NCBI RefSeq assembly: GCF_018861065.1
Contig: NZ_JAHKQO010000048.1
Coordinates: forward strand, 1 to 64,000
DNA: 64,000 nt
Direction of reading: 5' to 3'
Origin: Paraglaciecola arctica
GTDB taxonomy: Bacteria; Pseudomonadota; Gammaproteobacteria; Enterobacterales; Alteromonadaceae
Below are positions 1 through 9,753 of this stretch, piece by piece. How positions within the stretch are numbered: the first letter of the stretch is position 1; each line of letters begins with the position of its first letter. Position numbers and translations under genes: made by a program. The notes under the pieces are model-generated. The model saw only the letters and a program-made list of their open reading frames with translations, was not told where the DNA came from and did not search any database.

Positions 1-111
1 TGTTAAATAGACTGGCTGGCGTTCCATCAAAAAAATCTGCTGTTCGCCCCTTTAATTTTACTATGTCTTAGCATACCTTTTATATCTACGTTCATTGTAA
101 GAGGTCATGTA

Positions 112-531
112 ATGACAGCTGTGGTCGCAAAAAAAATAACTGGGGGGTGCCTGTGCGGTGCTGTCACTTACGAAGTCAAAAATGACTTCAATCGTTTTTA
201 CTTTTGCCACTGCCAACAATGCAGAAAAATTACCGGATCCGCTCATGCAGCTAATCTATTTACTCGCCCCGACGCCATAAAATGGACTGGTGGAGATAGT
301 CACAAGAAACAATTTAGTTATCCGGAGCGTGATTTTAGCGTAGTGTTTTGTACTGAATGTGGCTCCGGACTGCCATTTGTAACTAAGAATGGCAAAGCGT
401 TAATTGTACCAGCAGGAAGTTTAGACGCAGCGCCGAACATTCAACCCAACGACAACATCTTTTGGGCTGAACGTGCGACTTGGTATGATAAAGGTAAACA
501 AGCGCATAAGTGTGCCGGTTTTCCTCGTTAA
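112..531 (+). CDS. GFA-family (CENP-V/GFA fold) zinc protein
   Basis: A 139-residue protein with the cysteine pattern of the glutathione-dependent formaldehyde-activating (GFA) family: GGCLCGAV near residues 11-18, CHCQQC near 32-37 and CTEC near 80-83. These cysteines bind structural and catalytic zinc in the family. The name is historical, and most members have no known substrate. The ATG follows AAGAGG by a normal distance. The 3' end overlaps the convergent M20 peptidase gene by 4 nt. A second member of the family lies at 36980-37396. Family assignment is firm; function is unknown. Confidence 0.85.
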   Translation: MTAVVAKKITGGCLCGAVTYEVKNDFNRFYFCHCQQCRKITGSAHAANLFTRPDAIKWTGGDSHKKQFSYPERDFSVVFCTECGSGLPFVTKNGKALIVPAGSLDAAPNIQPNDNIFWAERATWYDKGKQAHKCAGFPR

Positions 532-2003
532 TCCACGGTGCTTTCACCACTGGCTGTTTGTTCTAACATCGCATAATAAAATTGGATAGCGTTGAGATAG
601 TCCTTAACTGCTATTTGTTCGTTGAGTCCGTGGAATTGTTTTAATGATTCAGGATTCAGTGAAACCATCATAAATCGATAAATATTTTTAGATAGGTCTT
701 GAAAGTGTCGTGAATCTGTTGCGCCTACAACTAAATAGGGTGTGACTAATACATTGTCATCCAAACGCCTGATTGAGCTTTCGATGAGCTTAAATCCAAT
801 GTTATCTGTAGGGGATACTGCAGAGGCTTCATTAGCCAATTCTGCAGAAAGCGTTACTCTGGGATCGTCAATAACGCTTTCGAGATGTGATTGGATACCA
901 GCGATAGTATCACCGGGTAAAATTCTGAAATTTACCACCGCACTAGCAATAGTGGGTAATACGTTGGATTTAGTGCTGCCTTGTAACATGGTCACAGCTG
1001 TTGTGGTTCGAACACTGGCTGCTGAAGTAGGACTTTCAAGTAATGTGCTAAGAACAAGGGGTTCAAGTAACCATAGGTTAGCTAAAGGTAATCGTTGTGA
1101 TATCGGCATTGAATAGCCTATGTTATCGAACATCAAATTGAAAAATTCTGTTCGAGCTTCAAAAGGATTATTTTCGACACTAACTATGGCGCTAGCTAAT
1201 ACACCTGCTGCTGTATGGGCTGGTGGTTGAGATGAATGTCCACCTTCACCTTTAACTGTAAGTCTAAAGTTTACAAAGCCTTTTTCTGCGACCCCGACCA
1301 AGGCTACGGGGTGAGTCGGTCCGGGAATAACGCCATCGGTAATGACACCACCTTCATCCAAGATAAATTCAAACTGAATGTTTTGCTCCGCAAAATATTT
1401 TGCTATAGCGATTGCGCCTTCACCGCCCGTTTCTTCATCGTGACCAAAGGAAAAATAGATATCTCTTTGCGGAATATTGTTTTGTTTTAGGTACCACTCT
1501 AAGGATTCCATCAGTGCCAGCACGCTGACCTTGTCGTCAATTGCGCCTCTACCCCAAATCACTCCGTCTACTATATTTCCGCTAAAGGGCGGTTGTTGCC
1601 ATTGGTCTTTGGTTTGTTCGTCAACCGGTACTACATCCATGTGTCCCATAAACAGTGCGGGTTTAAGTTGCGGATTTTGGCCTTTCAGGTGAAAAACCAT
1701 ACTGAAGTCTTTGAATTTAGTAAGCTCAGTGTTCTGGTGCACCAAAGGGAAAGATTGTTTCAAGTGTTGGTGAAATGCCTCAAAAGCTGCAATGTCTAAT
1801 CTGCTGGTATCATCATAAGATATAGTGGGAATTTGAAGGGCTTTACTAAACCTGTCTAGCGCAGCGCTTTCATTTAAAGGGATAGGAGTTAATGATTCAC
1901 TAACTTGGTATTGGTTGTTCTCGAATACACTATTGGCGCGATAAACCAAAATAGCCACTACTGCTAGTATAAGAATGACTACAGACAGTAATATTTTTTT
2001 CAT
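528..2003 (-). CDS. M20-family metallopeptidase, membrane-anchored (PM20D1-like)
   Basis: A 491-residue M20 zinc peptidase/amidohydrolase. An N-terminal hydrophobic helix (about residues 4-21) should act as signal or anchor, placing the enzyme in the periplasm. Metal-site motifs are visible: GHMDVVP (H121), GRGAIDDK (D156), DEETGG (E190/E191) and DSRHF near the C-terminus. A dimerisation lid sits between about 230 and 360. The long form with a membrane anchor resembles the carboxypeptidase S / PM20D1 branch, which cleaves or forms N-acyl amino acids and dipeptides. The exact substrate cannot be read from sequence. It stands alone between a convergent GFA gene and a divergent transporter. Confidence 0.85.
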   Translation of the reverse strand: MKKILLSVVILILAVVAILVYRANSVFENNQYQVSESLTPIPLNESAALDRFSKALQIPTISYDDTSRLDIAAFEAFHQHLKQSFPLVHQNTELTKFKDFSMVFHLKGQNPQLKPALFMGHMDVVPVDEQTKDQWQQPPFSGNIVDGVIWGRGAIDDKVSVLALMESLEWYLKQNNIPQRDIYFSFGHDEETGGEGAIAIAKYFAEQNIQFEFILDEGGVITDGVIPGPTHPVALVGVAEKGFVNFRLTVKGEGGHSSQPPAHTAAGVLASAIVSVENNPFEARTEFFNLMFDNIGYSMPISQRLPLANLWLLEPLVLSTLLESPTSAASVRTTTAVTMLQGSTKSNVLPTIASAVVNFRILPGDTIAGIQSHLESVIDDPRVTLSAELANEASAVSPTDNIGFKLIESSIRRLDDNVLVTPYLVVGATDSRHFQDLSKNIYRFMMVSLNPESLKQFHGLNEQIAVKDYLNAIQFYYAMLEQTASGESTVD

Positions 2004-2076
2004 TAGACAGTCACTTATTGTTATTTACTGGGTAAACTAACGGTCAGTATATCCTTTCACTAAGAGTAATAAAATA

Positions 2077-2982
2077 TTGTCTAACCCTGTTCTATTTTCG
2101 GTTGTAGTGCTTATTTGGGGATCGACTTGGCTGGCTATTACTTATCAGTTTGGTGAGGTAGACCCTACGCTTTCAGTGGCTTATCGTTTTTTTATCGCAG
2201 CGGCGATTCTATTTGGTTACTGCAAAATTAAAAAGTTATCACTGAGCTTACCTAGGCACATTCATTTTAAAATGGCCGGTGTGGGTTTATGCCTTTATAC
2301 CCTTGATTACACTCTTTTGTATCAAAGCCAACAGTATATTATTAGCGCGATCGTGGCATTAATGAGCTCTGGAATGGTGTATATCAACGTGTTATTGCGG
2401 CGGGTGTTATTAAAAAAACCGATCCGCAGAGAAGTCATGTTTGGGGCGACACTAGGTATGTGTGGCATTGGACTCATTTTTTTACCCGAATTCGCCAAAG
2501 TCAGCGCTAATCAATATTTATTGTTAGGTATCGGTCTCGCTCTTAGTTCCTTCTTTTTCGCCTCTCTTGGAAACGTGATTTCTGAACGTATCCTCGATCA
2601 TGGTACACCTGTCATTCAAATGAATTTTTGGGCGATGAGTTACGGAGTGATATTTATTTTCAGTGCCGCTATGTTCAACGGTGCTGAGTTTAATTTGCCA
2701 ACTAACCCTAACTACTATTATTCGATGTTTTATTTGTCAGTATTTGGATCGGTTTTAGCTTTTGGTAGTTATATGCAGTTAGTGAAACAAATGGGCTCGG
2801 ATAAAGCCGCCTATGTAGTGTTGGTTTACCCTATTATCGCGTTACTGTTATCAACTATGTTCGAAGGTTATCAGTGGCATCTAGAAGCTTTTATTGGTGT
2901 GGGTGTTGTCTTGATAGGTAATGCTATCGCCATGGGAAAATTACCCCTGCCATTTCTTAAAGCAGAATCCAATCAAGGTTGA
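2077..2982 (+). CDS. EamA/DMT-superfamily permease
   Basis: A 301-residue integral membrane protein with about ten predicted helices arranged as two EamA repeats. The diagnostic WGSTWLAI stretch lies in the first helix, and the second repeat begins near residue 150. Family members export amino acids, nucleotides or other metabolites; the substrate here is unknown. The reading frame starts at TTG (2077), as there is no in-frame ATG in the expected place and the family N-terminus begins right there. A weak AAGAG lies upstream. It is divergent from the M20 peptidase, with 73 bp between start codons. Confidence 0.85.
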   Translation: MSNPVLFSVVVLIWGSTWLAITYQFGEVDPTLSVAYRFFIAAAILFGYCKIKKLSLSLPRHIHFKMAGVGLCLYTLDYTLLYQSQQYIISAIVALMSSGMVYINVLLRRVLLKKPIRREVMFGATLGMCGIGLIFLPEFAKVSANQYLLLGIGLALSSFFFASLGNVISERILDHGTPVIQMNFWAMSYGVIFIFSAAMFNGAEFNLPTNPNYYYSMFYLSVFGSVLAFGSYMQLVKQMGSDKAAYVVLVYPIIALLLSTMFEGYQWHLEAFIGVGVVLIGNAIAMGKLPLPFLKAESNQG

Positions 2983-3127
2983 TTGAATTTTTATTTAATT
3001 CATAGACCAGCGTATAAACCTCAGTGTATTTTGGATTTATTTTCAGATAGTTGTAATAACTTTATTTATTTAAAGACTAAGTCATTGAATCTAATATTTT
3101 ATTGTTTTTTAAGGAAGGCTGAGCCAC

Positions 3128-3616
3128 TTGAGCACAGACTTTAGTCAAATTTTACAAGCGCATAGTGCCTTATTGGGCAGGGTAGCGGCGACTTATGAAG
3201 CGAACTTTCATTTACGTCAAGAATTACTGCAAGACATTACCTTGGCGGTATGGCAAGCGCTGCAAAAATTTAAAGGTGATAGTAGTGTAAAAACTTATGT
3301 GCTGCGTGTAGCACACAACAAAGCGATTACACACGTTGCCTATCATGCAAAGCAGCCGCGAAATGACAGTTATTGTGAAATAGAGGCGCCCAAGCCGAAT
3401 CTGCAAACGACAACAGACGAGCAATTGGGGCAGCAGCAACAAATTCAAAATATGCTGAAAGTCATTCGCAACATGCCAATTCAAACCAGACAAGTTGTCA
3501 CTATGTCTATGGAAGGGCTTAGCTACCATGAAATTGCTGATGCCTGCGGGATCAGTAACTCAAACGCCGGGGTAATACTTAACCGTGCGAGAAAAGTGTT
3601 AATGGAGAGCATTTAG
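3128..3616 (+). CDS. ECF-type RNA polymerase sigma factor
   Basis: A 162-residue sigma-70 family factor of the extracytoplasmic-function type. Region 2 covers roughly residues 10-75, with RQELLQDITLAVWQAL and KTYVLRVAHNKA. Region 4 covers about 105-160, ending in the helix-turn-helix LSYHEIADACGISNSNAGVI. No region 3 is present. The TTG start at 3128 is supported by a strong AAGGAAGG 10-17 nt upstream. The downstream membrane protein begins 1 nt after its stop, so the two are co-transcribed. The pairing suggests envelope signal control, but the inducing signal is unknown. Confidence 0.85.
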   Translation: MSTDFSQILQAHSALLGRVAATYEANFHLRQELLQDITLAVWQALQKFKGDSSVKTYVLRVAHNKAITHVAYHAKQPRNDSYCEIEAPKPNLQTTTDEQLGQQQQIQNMLKVIRNMPIQTRQVVTMSMEGLSYHEIADACGISNSNAGVILNRARKVLMESI

Positions 3617-3617
3617 T

Positions 3618-4199
3618 ATGTCTGAAGGTCAAGACTCATTGAGCCAATTGTGGCAAAAGCAAAAGGTTGAACAAGCAGATCTACTTGAGGTGACCAAAAA
3701 GTGGCGCAAGGTTAGATTGAAGCAGCGCTTTTATGTATTGTTGGATTTTTTAAGTTTAGCGATTCCTTTTGCCATTATATGGTTTAAGGCTGACAAACTA
3801 GATAGTTTTACTACCTCAATGTTAATTGCTTTGGCGGTTGTTGGAGTGGCGATGGTGGTTTATATCACCTGGTTGCGACGTTTTTCTTTAGGTTGGTCAA
3901 ATTCCTCTACAGAGCAGCACATTCAACAGCTACAAAAACAAATTCAAAACAACATTAAAATCGCTAATTTTAGTTTGCAATCTGTGTGGCTTGTGGTGAT
4001 ATTAAGTGTGCTTTTATATGTCTGTCTATATTATTTTCAAGTTTTTCCTCCTGAAAAGCTAAAGGATAAAATAGTGTTTACGGTTAGTTTCAATGCCATT
4101 GTGTTGCCTTGTATTTGGGTGTGGGCGGCAAGACGCAAATCGAGATTTAGCAGAGAATTGGCAGAACTTGAACAATTACTCCATGGCAAAAATTCCTAG
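3618..4199 (+). CDS. Four-helix membrane protein paired with ECF sigma factor
   Basis: A 193-residue protein with a polar N-terminal tail of about 35 residues, two hydrophobic helices (about 38-57 and 64-85), a glutamine-rich cytoplasmic loop (SSTEQHIQQLQKQIQ) and two more helices (about 120-140 and 150-170). The start is 1 nt after the sigma factor stop. By position it could be the cognate anti-sigma factor, with the N-terminal tail or central loop holding the sigma factor. It has no recognisable zinc-binding anti-sigma (HxxxCxxC) motif, so that role is only inferred. Confidence 0.65.
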   Translation: MSEGQDSLSQLWQKQKVEQADLLEVTKKWRKVRLKQRFYVLLDFLSLAIPFAIIWFKADKLDSFTTSMLIALAVVGVAMVVYITWLRRFSLGWSNSSTEQHIQQLQKQIQNNIKIANFSLQSVWLVVILSVLLYVCLYYFQVFPPEKLKDKIVFTVSFNAIVLPCIWVWAARRKSRFSRELAELEQLLHGKNS

Positions 4200-4296
4200 A
4201 GCTAAACCCTATACTGAAATCTCTAAGTGGCTTGAGTAGGGAAAAAAGTAGACGCAAAAAATAAGGTGGATATTCGACCTTGCTCTATTCCTTTCT

Positions 4297-4332
4297 AAAC
4301 TAGCGAATTCTATTCTCGAATTCGCTAGTTTT
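4297..4332. terminator. Bidirectional intrinsic terminator
   Basis: A perfect 13-bp inverted repeat, AACTAGCGAATTC (4298-4310) and GAATTCGCTAGTT (4318-4330), flanks a 7-nt loop. It extends into TTTT on the plus strand and GTTT on the minus strand. It sits between two convergent transcription units, the sigma/membrane-protein pair and the long urea operon, and fits as the end of both. Confidence 0.75.
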
Positions 4333-4340
4333 AATCTGGT

Positions 4341-4523
4341 TTACTGTTGCTTGTGGTTTTTCTTTGCTCTAAACCACACAAAACCTTTATAAGCCACTAG
4401 TGCACATAAGCTCCAAAAAGCAATGTGGTAGGCAAAATGAAGGTTTTCGCCAAGGGCATGATCTTGATGTGCGAAGGCACTACTAGTAACCAATAAACAT
4501 AGCATTGTGAGTAGGTATTTCAT
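4341..4523 (-). CDS. Small His-containing envelope protein at end of urease operon
   Basis: A 60-residue protein starting at an ATG preceded by AAGGA. It has a signal peptide (about residues 1-18, cut after SSAFA), a mature N-terminus beginning HQDHALGE, a second histidine pair in LHFAYH, one transmembrane helix (about 31-50) and a basic tail. It is the last gene before the terminator, 50 nt beyond ureG. The HxxH at the mature N-terminus suggests metal binding, and nickel would fit the context. I do not recognise a named family with certainty, and no function has been shown. Confidence 0.65.
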   Translation of the reverse strand: MKYLLTMLCLLVTSSAFAHQDHALGENLHFAYHIAFWSLCALVAYKGFVWFRAKKNHKQQ

Positions 4524-4573
4524 GGTGATTCCTTAAAATAGTTAATTGATAATTCGGTTAATGAAGCCTGTTG

Positions 4574-5191
4574 TTACAGTTGTAACATGCCTTCTTTTTC
4601 AATAAATTGGATGATCTCGTCTAAACCTTGCTTGGTTTTCATATTACTAAAAACGAAAGGTTTGTCACCGCGCATTTTTTTGGTGTCTCTGTCCATGACA
4701 TCTAACGAAGCACCCACTAAGTCTGCCACATCGATTTTATTGATGATTAGTAAGTCAGATTTAGTGATACCTGGGCCGCCCTTTCGAGGGATTTTATCAC
4801 CGGCAGACACATCTATTACGTATAGGGTTAAGTCCGATAATTCAGGACTAAAAGTAGCGCTGAGGTTATCACCGCCACTTTCTACCAATACAAAATCCAA
4901 GTTAGGGTGACGTTCTTGTAAATCGTCTATGGCCGCTAAATTCATGGAAGCATCTTCGCGAATAGCGGTGTGCGGACAACCTCCGGTTTCTACCCCTAAA
5001 ATTCTGTCAGCTGATAATGCATCATTGCGAGTTAAAAACTCGGCGTCTTCTCGGGTATATATGTCATTGGTAACTACTGCCATGTCATATTTTTCACGTA
5101 GTTCAAGGCACAACATCCGTAATAACGCGGTTTTTCCTGATCCTACTGGACCGCCAACGCCTATGCGTAAAATCTGTTTATTTTTGCTCAT
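4574..5191 (-). CDS. ureG: Urease accessory GTPase UreG
   Basis: A 205-residue SIMIBI-class GTPase. The P-loop GPVGSGKT is at residues 14-21, the nickel-binding Cys-Pro-His is at C72-H74 in [13 protein letters not shown], and the guanine-specificity NKID lies near 150. UreG receives nickel from UreE, dimerises with GTP and delivers the metal to apo-urease within the UreDFG complex. Length matches the family. It follows ureF by 62 nt in the same operon. Confidence 0.97.
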   Translation of the reverse strand: MSKNKQILRIGVGGPVGSGKTALLRMLCLELREKYDMAVVTNDIYTREDAEFLTRNDALSADRILGVETGGCPHTAIREDASMNLAAIDDLQERHPNLDFVLVESGGDNLSATFSPELSDLTLYVIDVSAGDKIPRKGGPGITKSDLLIINKIDVADLVGASLDVMDRDTKKMRGDKPFVFSNMKTKQGLDEIIQFIEKEGMLQL

Positions 5192-5253
5192 TACTCACTT
5201 CTTTGTTAATTAAATTTTTACGTTAAATCTTTTGGTTAAGCTTGGTTTGATGT

Positions 5254-5955
5254 TTAGGACCGAAATAAACGCGTGTACTGGGTTTCGTGCCATGCGCTAG
5301 CCATGGCTAGGCGCGGTAAGCTAGAACCAATATTATCATCATTTATCTGATTGGCCTGTTCAATAGCCTGTTCAACTTGTTCGCTTAGTTCAAACAGTAA
5401 GTTTTGTCCTTGGGTTTGCCCTAATGGCACCAATTTTGTTGCTGCTGCCACTTGGTTATCAATAAAAGCCCAACAAAACCCACTTTGCATGGTCGCCAGT
5501 TCAAGGCCAAATAAATATCCTGCTAAAGCAAAAGCGCTGACAAAGCTGATTTGTTTTTCTTTGATTAATGTACTGTAGTGCTGACTATCTATACTTTGAA
5601 TGTCTTTGAGTAAACGCATTAACGCTTTGCCCATCGCAACGTCAGCTAAGTATAATTCGTTACTCTCACGACAAGCTAGGGCGTGTTGGTTCCATTTAAC
5701 GAAACCAGAAAAGTCATTCTCTGCTAACGTTTTTTGTAAGCGATTTAACAGCGCTAAGTCAGTATTTGTTATGGAATGCGCTAAATTAAAACCGATCCAT
5801 TCCTTGGTTGATACCGCGTTGTGAACCCAACCCATTTCCACCGCGTACTCCAAACCTTGAGAAAACGAAAAACCGCCTACAGGTAGGTTAGCACTGCACA
5901 GTTGCAGTAACCTGTTAAGGCGCAATGGTTCTTGATTCATTTCGTTTTTAGTCAT
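5254..5955 (-). CDS. ureF: Urease accessory protein UreF
   Basis: An all-helical urease chaperone of 233 residues from the chosen start. The family signature [21 protein letters not shown] lies close to the N-terminus. UreF bridges UreD-urease and the UreG GTPase, acting as the fidelity checkpoint in nickel insertion. The frame is open to 6036, but ATG at 5955 gives the usual N-terminus and an 8-nt overlap with the end of ureE, typical of translational coupling. A further in-frame ATG at 5940 is possible. The C-terminal [16 protein letters not shown] is conserved. Confidence 0.95.
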   Translation of the reverse strand: MTKNEMNQEPLRLNRLLQLCSANLPVGGFSFSQGLEYAVEMGWVHNAVSTKEWIGFNLAHSITNTDLALLNRLQKTLAENDFSGFVKWNQHALACRESNELYLADVAMGKALMRLLKDIQSIDSQHYSTLIKEKQISFVSAFALAGYLFGLELATMQSGFCWAFIDNQVAAATKLVPLGQTQGQNLLFELSEQVEQAIEQANQINDDNIGSSLPRLAMASAWHETQYTRLFRS

Positions 5956-6409
5956 GTGAATGGGAATGACTGTGTCCATGACCTTGGTTTCCATAGGCGC
6001 CGTTCTCCGGTTCAAATATTGCAGGAGTTCGGTCAATTGTTAAGCCGTAGTTTTCCGCTAACTCTTCTAATACGTGGTCAGGTTTAAAACGCACCCATAA
6101 TTCACCAATTTGCAGAGTTGTATGGCGATTACCTAGATGATAACAAACGCGGCTAAAGTCCATCCAATCCCTAGTGACAGCGGTAGAAACGGGTTCTGCT
6201 TTGCCTTTAACCTCAATGAGTAAACCACACTCGGTTTCGAGTACTTCACCCACTAATAAAGGGTGACCACGTTGCATAAAAATGCCTAACTCTTGCCCTT
6301 GATCAGTGGTGATTTTGATGCGTGCCTTTTTTCGGGTATCGTGATCCAAAGTCACTGAATCATCAATGGGATCGTGACTATGGGAAAGGCGTTCAAATGC
6401 TTGCAACAT
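5948..6409 (-). CDS. ureE: Urease nickel metallochaperone UreE
   Basis: A 153-residue protein with the UreE N-terminal peptide-binding domain (residues 1-75), the metal-binding domain (75-140, with CYHLGNRH) and a His-rich tail [11 protein letters not shown]. The dimer carries Ni(II) to UreG. The His tail resembles that of Klebsiella UreE and should add nickel-storage sites, though it is not essential in that system. It begins 15 nt after ureC and overlaps ureF. Confidence 0.96.
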   Translation of the reverse strand: MLQAFERLSHSHDPIDDSVTLDHDTRKKARIKITTDQGQELGIFMQRGHPLLVGEVLETECGLLIEVKGKAEPVSTAVTRDWMDFSRVCYHLGNRHTTLQIGELWVRFKPDHVLEELAENYGLTIDRTPAIFEPENGAYGNQGHGHSHSHSHD

Positions 6410-6424
6410 ATTTAATTGGGTTTC

Positions 6425-8128
6425 CTAAAATAAACAATAACGCTGTGCTAAGGGTAATTCGGTGGCAGGCTCACAGGTGAGTAGTTCACCGTTGGCCCGT
6501 ACTTCATAGGTTTGTGCGTCGACTTCAATCTCTGGTTGCCAGTTGTTGTGTATCATGTCCTCTTTGCCAATATTTCGGGTGTTTTTACATTCACCTACCA
6601 TACGTGTCATACCGACTTTTTCAGGTACTCCTAATTCAATTGAAGCTTTAGACATAAAGGTCATTGATGTTTTGGCTGATGCCGAACCAAAAGATCCAAA
6701 CATTGGACGATAATAAACCGGTTGTGGCGTAGGAATTGACGCATTGGCATCACCCATAGGCGCAGCTGCAATAAAACCTGACTTAATGATCATCGCGGGC
6801 TTAATGCCAAAAAACGCAGGTTTCCATAAAACCAAATCAGCTAACTTACCTACTTCAATTGAACCCACTTCATGGCTAATGCCGTGACTGATTGCCGGAT
6901 TGATAGTGTACTTAGCGATATAACGTTTTATCCTAAAGTTATCATTTCGCTCAGTATCGGGTGCTAATGGCCCACGTTGTTGCTTCATTTTGTGAGCAGT
7001 TTGCCAAGTACGAGTGATCATTTCGCCTACTCGGCCCATGGCTTGTGAGTCAGAGGCAATCATACTAATGGCGCCTAAGTCATGCATGATATCTTCGGCG
7101 GCGATACTTTCCTTTCGAATACGTGAATCGGCAAAAGCGATGTCTTCTGGAATTGACGGATCCAAATGGTGACATACCATCAACATATCTAAGTGTTCAT
7201 CAATAGTATTGATGGTATAGGGGCGGGTCGGATTGGTAGAAGAAGGTAAAACATTGGCTTCACCACAAGCACGAATTATATCTGGAGAATGTCCTCCCCC
7301 TGCACCTTCAGTATGATAAGTGTGAATGGTGCGGCCTTTAAATGCACCTATGGTGTCTTCAACAAACCCCGATTCATTTAGGGTGTCGGTGTGAATGGCG
7401 ATTTGTACATCGTACTTTTCAGCGACCGATAAACAGTTGTCTATGGCGGCGGGTGTGGTGCCCCAGTCCTCATGAAGTTTTAGACCACATACACCTGCTT
7501 CAATTTGTTCTTCTAACGCTAAGGGCAGACTGGCGTTGCCTTTGCCTAAAAAACCAAAGTTCATGGGGAAATTGTTGGTTGATTGCAGCATTTTGTGAAT
7601 GTTCCACGGCCCCGGTGTACAGGTTGTGGCATTGGTACCCGTTGCAGGGCCAGTGCCGCCGCCTATCATAGTGGTGACACCAGACATTAAGGCTTCGTCT
7701 ATTTGTTGCGGGCAAATAAAGTGAATATGCGCGTCAATGCCACCAGCGGTGAGTATTTGACCTTCACCCGCAATCACTTCAGTGCCGGGACCTACCTCGA
7801 TATCAATGTTGTCTTGAATATCAGGATTGCCAGCTTTACCTATGATAGCAATACGACCATCTTTAATGCCTACATCAGCTTTCACTATGCCCCAGTGGTC
7901 AACAATTAAGGCGTTGGTGATCACCAAATCAGGGGTATCTTTGCATGATGCTTGGCTTTGCCCCATGCCATCACGGATAACTTTACCGCCACCAAATTTC
8001 ACTTCTTCGCCATAGGTAGTGGCGTCTTGTTCTACCTCTAGCCATAAATCAGTATCAGCTAAGCGTACTCGGTCGCCTACTGTGGGCCCAAACATATGTG
8101 CGTAGGCATGTTTATCTATACTAGCCAT
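6425..8128 (-). CDS. ureC: Urease alpha subunit UreC
   Basis: The 567-residue catalytic subunit, hydrolysing urea to ammonia and carbamate at a dinuclear nickel site. All active-site residues are present at the same numbers as in Klebsiella urease: H134 and H136 (AHIHF), carbamylated K217 and H219 (GLKLHEDWG), H246, H272, H320 (MVCHH) and D360 (ASDSQ). There is no signal peptide, so it acts in the cytoplasm. It starts 2 nt after ureB. The gene is intact and of normal length. Confidence 0.98.
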   Translation of the reverse strand: MASIDKHAYAHMFGPTVGDRVRLADTDLWLEVEQDATTYGEEVKFGGGKVIRDGMGQSQASCKDTPDLVITNALIVDHWGIVKADVGIKDGRIAIIGKAGNPDIQDNIDIEVGPGTEVIAGEGQILTAGGIDAHIHFICPQQIDEALMSGVTTMIGGGTGPATGTNATTCTPGPWNIHKMLQSTNNFPMNFGFLGKGNASLPLALEEQIEAGVCGLKLHEDWGTTPAAIDNCLSVAEKYDVQIAIHTDTLNESGFVEDTIGAFKGRTIHTYHTEGAGGGHSPDIIRACGEANVLPSSTNPTRPYTINTIDEHLDMLMVCHHLDPSIPEDIAFADSRIRKESIAAEDIMHDLGAISMIASDSQAMGRVGEMITRTWQTAHKMKQQRGPLAPDTERNDNFRIKRYIAKYTINPAISHGISHEVGSIEVGKLADLVLWKPAFFGIKPAMIIKSGFIAAAPMGDANASIPTPQPVYYRPMFGSFGSASAKTSMTFMSKASIELGVPEKVGMTRMVGECKNTRNIGKEDMIHNNWQPEIEVDAQTYEVRANGELLTCEPATELPLAQRYCLF

Positions 8129-8130
8129 AA

Positions 8131-8436
8131 CTATAATGCTCCTTGTACTAAGGCTCTAAATCCATACACGTGGCGTTTTCCAGCAAATGGCACTAAGGTC
8201 ACTTCGCGCTCTTGACCTGGCTCAAAACGTACCGCGGTACCAGAAGTAATATCGAGGCGATACCCTTTGCTTTTTTCACGATCAAAGCTTAATGCCGCAT
8301 TGGTTTCGTAAAAGTGATAATGTGAGCCAACTTGAATCGGTCTGTCACCTGAATTGGCAACAGTGATGGCTATATTTTCGCGGCCAACATTAAGTGTCCG
8401 CTCGCCCGCGTCTGTTTTAATTTCGCCTAGGATCAT
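8131..8436 (-). CDS. ureB: Urease beta subunit UreB
   Basis: A 101-residue urease beta subunit, starting [16 protein letters not shown], with the conserved [11 protein letters not shown] and [18 protein letters not shown] blocks. Together with UreA and UreC it forms the (abc)3 urease. It is a separate gene, as is usual in proteobacteria other than Helicobacter, where A and B are fused. It lies 27 nt after ureA and 2 nt before ureC. Confidence 0.97.
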   Translation of the reverse strand: MILGEIKTDAGERTLNVGRENIAITVANSGDRPIQVGSHYHFYETNAALSFDREKSKGYRLDITSGTAVRFEPGQEREVTLVPFAGKRHVYGFRALVQGAL

Positions 8437-8463
8437 GTTTTGAGTTCTCTTTTTGCTCTGTTT

Positions 8464-8766
8464 CTAAACAATGGGGTTGTGGACTGTGACTAATTTTGTG
8501 CCATCAGGAAAAGTCGCTTCCACTTGCACTTCTTTGATCAGTTCAGCAATACCTTCCATCACCTGATCTCGGGTTAACAATGTTCGGCCATAATCCATCA
8601 TTTGCGCCACTGTTTTACCGTCCCGTGCACCTTCGATGATTTCCATAGAAATATAGGCCATAGCTTCAGGATAATTAAGCTTTACCCCCCGTTTCAGGCG
8701 ACGTTCGGCTAATAATGCTGCAGTAAACAACAGCAGCTTGTCTTTTTCTCTTGGTAATAAATCCAT
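8464..8766 (-). CDS. ureA: Urease gamma subunit UreA
   Basis: A 100-residue urease gamma subunit beginning [14 protein letters not shown], with the conserved [21 protein letters not shown] block and [18 protein letters not shown] near the end. It is the smallest structural subunit. The 44-nt gap upstream to ureD contains a short AGGTC/GACCT hairpin (8790-8804) of unknown significance. Confidence 0.97.
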   Translation of the reverse strand: MDLLPREKDKLLLFTAALLAERRLKRGVKLNYPEAMAYISMEIIEGARDGKTVAQMMDYGRTLLTRDQVMEGIAELIKEVQVEATFPDGTKLVTVHNPIV

Positions 8767-8810
8767 CTTTATCTCTACATTTGTGACTTAGGTCCGAAAG
8801 ACCTGTATGT

Positions 8811-9701
8811 TTAGGTGAACCAAATTCTAGGTTGTACGCCTTGTTTTTCGATATATAAAGGCCGTATTAGTTTCCAAAGTTCAATAAATAAACTTTTGCA
8901 CTGATGGGCTTGCTGCCCTAAATAACGTATCACTAAGAGTTGCCGAATATCGGTAATACTAATCAAAGTGTCGGCATTATTGTCAGTGACCATTTCCCTA
9001 AGTTGCGAAATTAATTGTGACCTTTGTTCATCACTAACTTGTGCACTTGGAGCATAAGCTAAAAATGTGCCAAATACTGAATTGCCAGCCAACCCAGCGG
9101 CGTGGTGCTGAATGTTGCTCTGAGGTTCAATAAGTACTTTATCGTGGTAAATCAGAATGTCGTCACAGTATAGAGTATTGAGCTGTGTAAAACGCCCCGC
9201 AGTAAAATTTTCATTGGAACTCGGTAGTCCTAAACAAGTCATGTCCCAACCACAATAAACACTGGAATTGTGTAATTTCACCTCAACATTATTGACACCA
9301 TTGGCTTGGTCATACACTAAGGTTTCAAGGGGAAAATGTTCGCATTTAGCATCAGTATCTAAGTTAATTTGGGTAACTTGAGTTTGTTTAGGATCCCCAA
9401 TCGCTAAGTTTGTACGGGCACGATAAAAACGATTGGCTCCTGGGGTAGTGACTAAGGTGTGGGCATCTTGTTTTACATCAATTTTCACATGCAATTCGTC
9501 ACCAGAGACTATGCCCGCTGGTGGATGTAACAAATACAAGTGGGCACAGTCTCTGCCTTCTGGATAAAAGGCTTTTTGAATCGTAAGTGGCCCACTACGT
9601 TTGGTTTTTGTCAGTTGAGTTCCGTAAGATGAATGACCCAATTGTAATTCTAAACTGGCTATCCACTGACTTTTTACTATTTCTATTGCTGCTTCGGTCA
9701 T
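8811..9701 (-). CDS. ureD: Urease accessory protein UreD
   Basis: A 296-residue UreD (UreH) scaffold protein with the family landmarks PLTIQKAFYPEG and HPPAGIVSGDEL near residues 38-70, followed by TTPGANRFYRA. UreD binds apo-urease and recruits UreF and UreG for nickel insertion. It is the first ure gene after the urtABCDE transporter genes. The gap to urtE carries a GC-rich stem-loop. Confidence 0.95.
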   Translation of the reverse strand: MTEAAIEIVKSQWIASLELQLGHSSYGTQLTKTKRSGPLTIQKAFYPEGRDCAHLYLLHPPAGIVSGDELHVKIDVKQDAHTLVTTPGANRFYRARTNLAIGDPKQTQVTQINLDTDAKCEHFPLETLVYDQANGVNNVEVKLHNSSVYCGWDMTCLGLPSSNENFTAGRFTQLNTLYCDDILIYHDKVLIEPQSNIQHHAAGLAGNSVFGTFLAYAPSAQVSDEQRSQLISQLREMVTDNNADTLISITDIRQLLVIRYLGQQAHQCKSLFIELWKLIRPLYIEKQGVQPRIWFT

Positions 9702-9717
9702 CGCATACCTAAGTGAG

Positions 9718-9750
9718 CGCGCTTTGCTATTTTGTTATCTACAAAGCGCG
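9718..9750 (-). other. GC-rich stem-loop between urtE and ureD
   Basis: A perfect 9-bp inverted repeat, CGCGCTTTG (9718-9726) and CAAAGCGCG (9742-9750), with a 15-nt loop, sits in the 52-nt urtE-ureD gap. There is no U-run on the transcribed side, so it is not a typical intrinsic terminator. It could stabilise or set a processing point in the long mRNA; that is inference. Confidence 0.5.
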
Positions 9751-9753
9751 GTG

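Noticed and set aside
1-27. A minus-strand ATG at 27 that could start a gene running off the left edge
   Set aside because: Only nine codons are visible, with a poor ribosome binding site; too short to support.
7342-7715. Open frames on both strands inside ureC
   Set aside because: Shadows of a long, fully conserved gene; no ribosome binding sites and low-quality composition.
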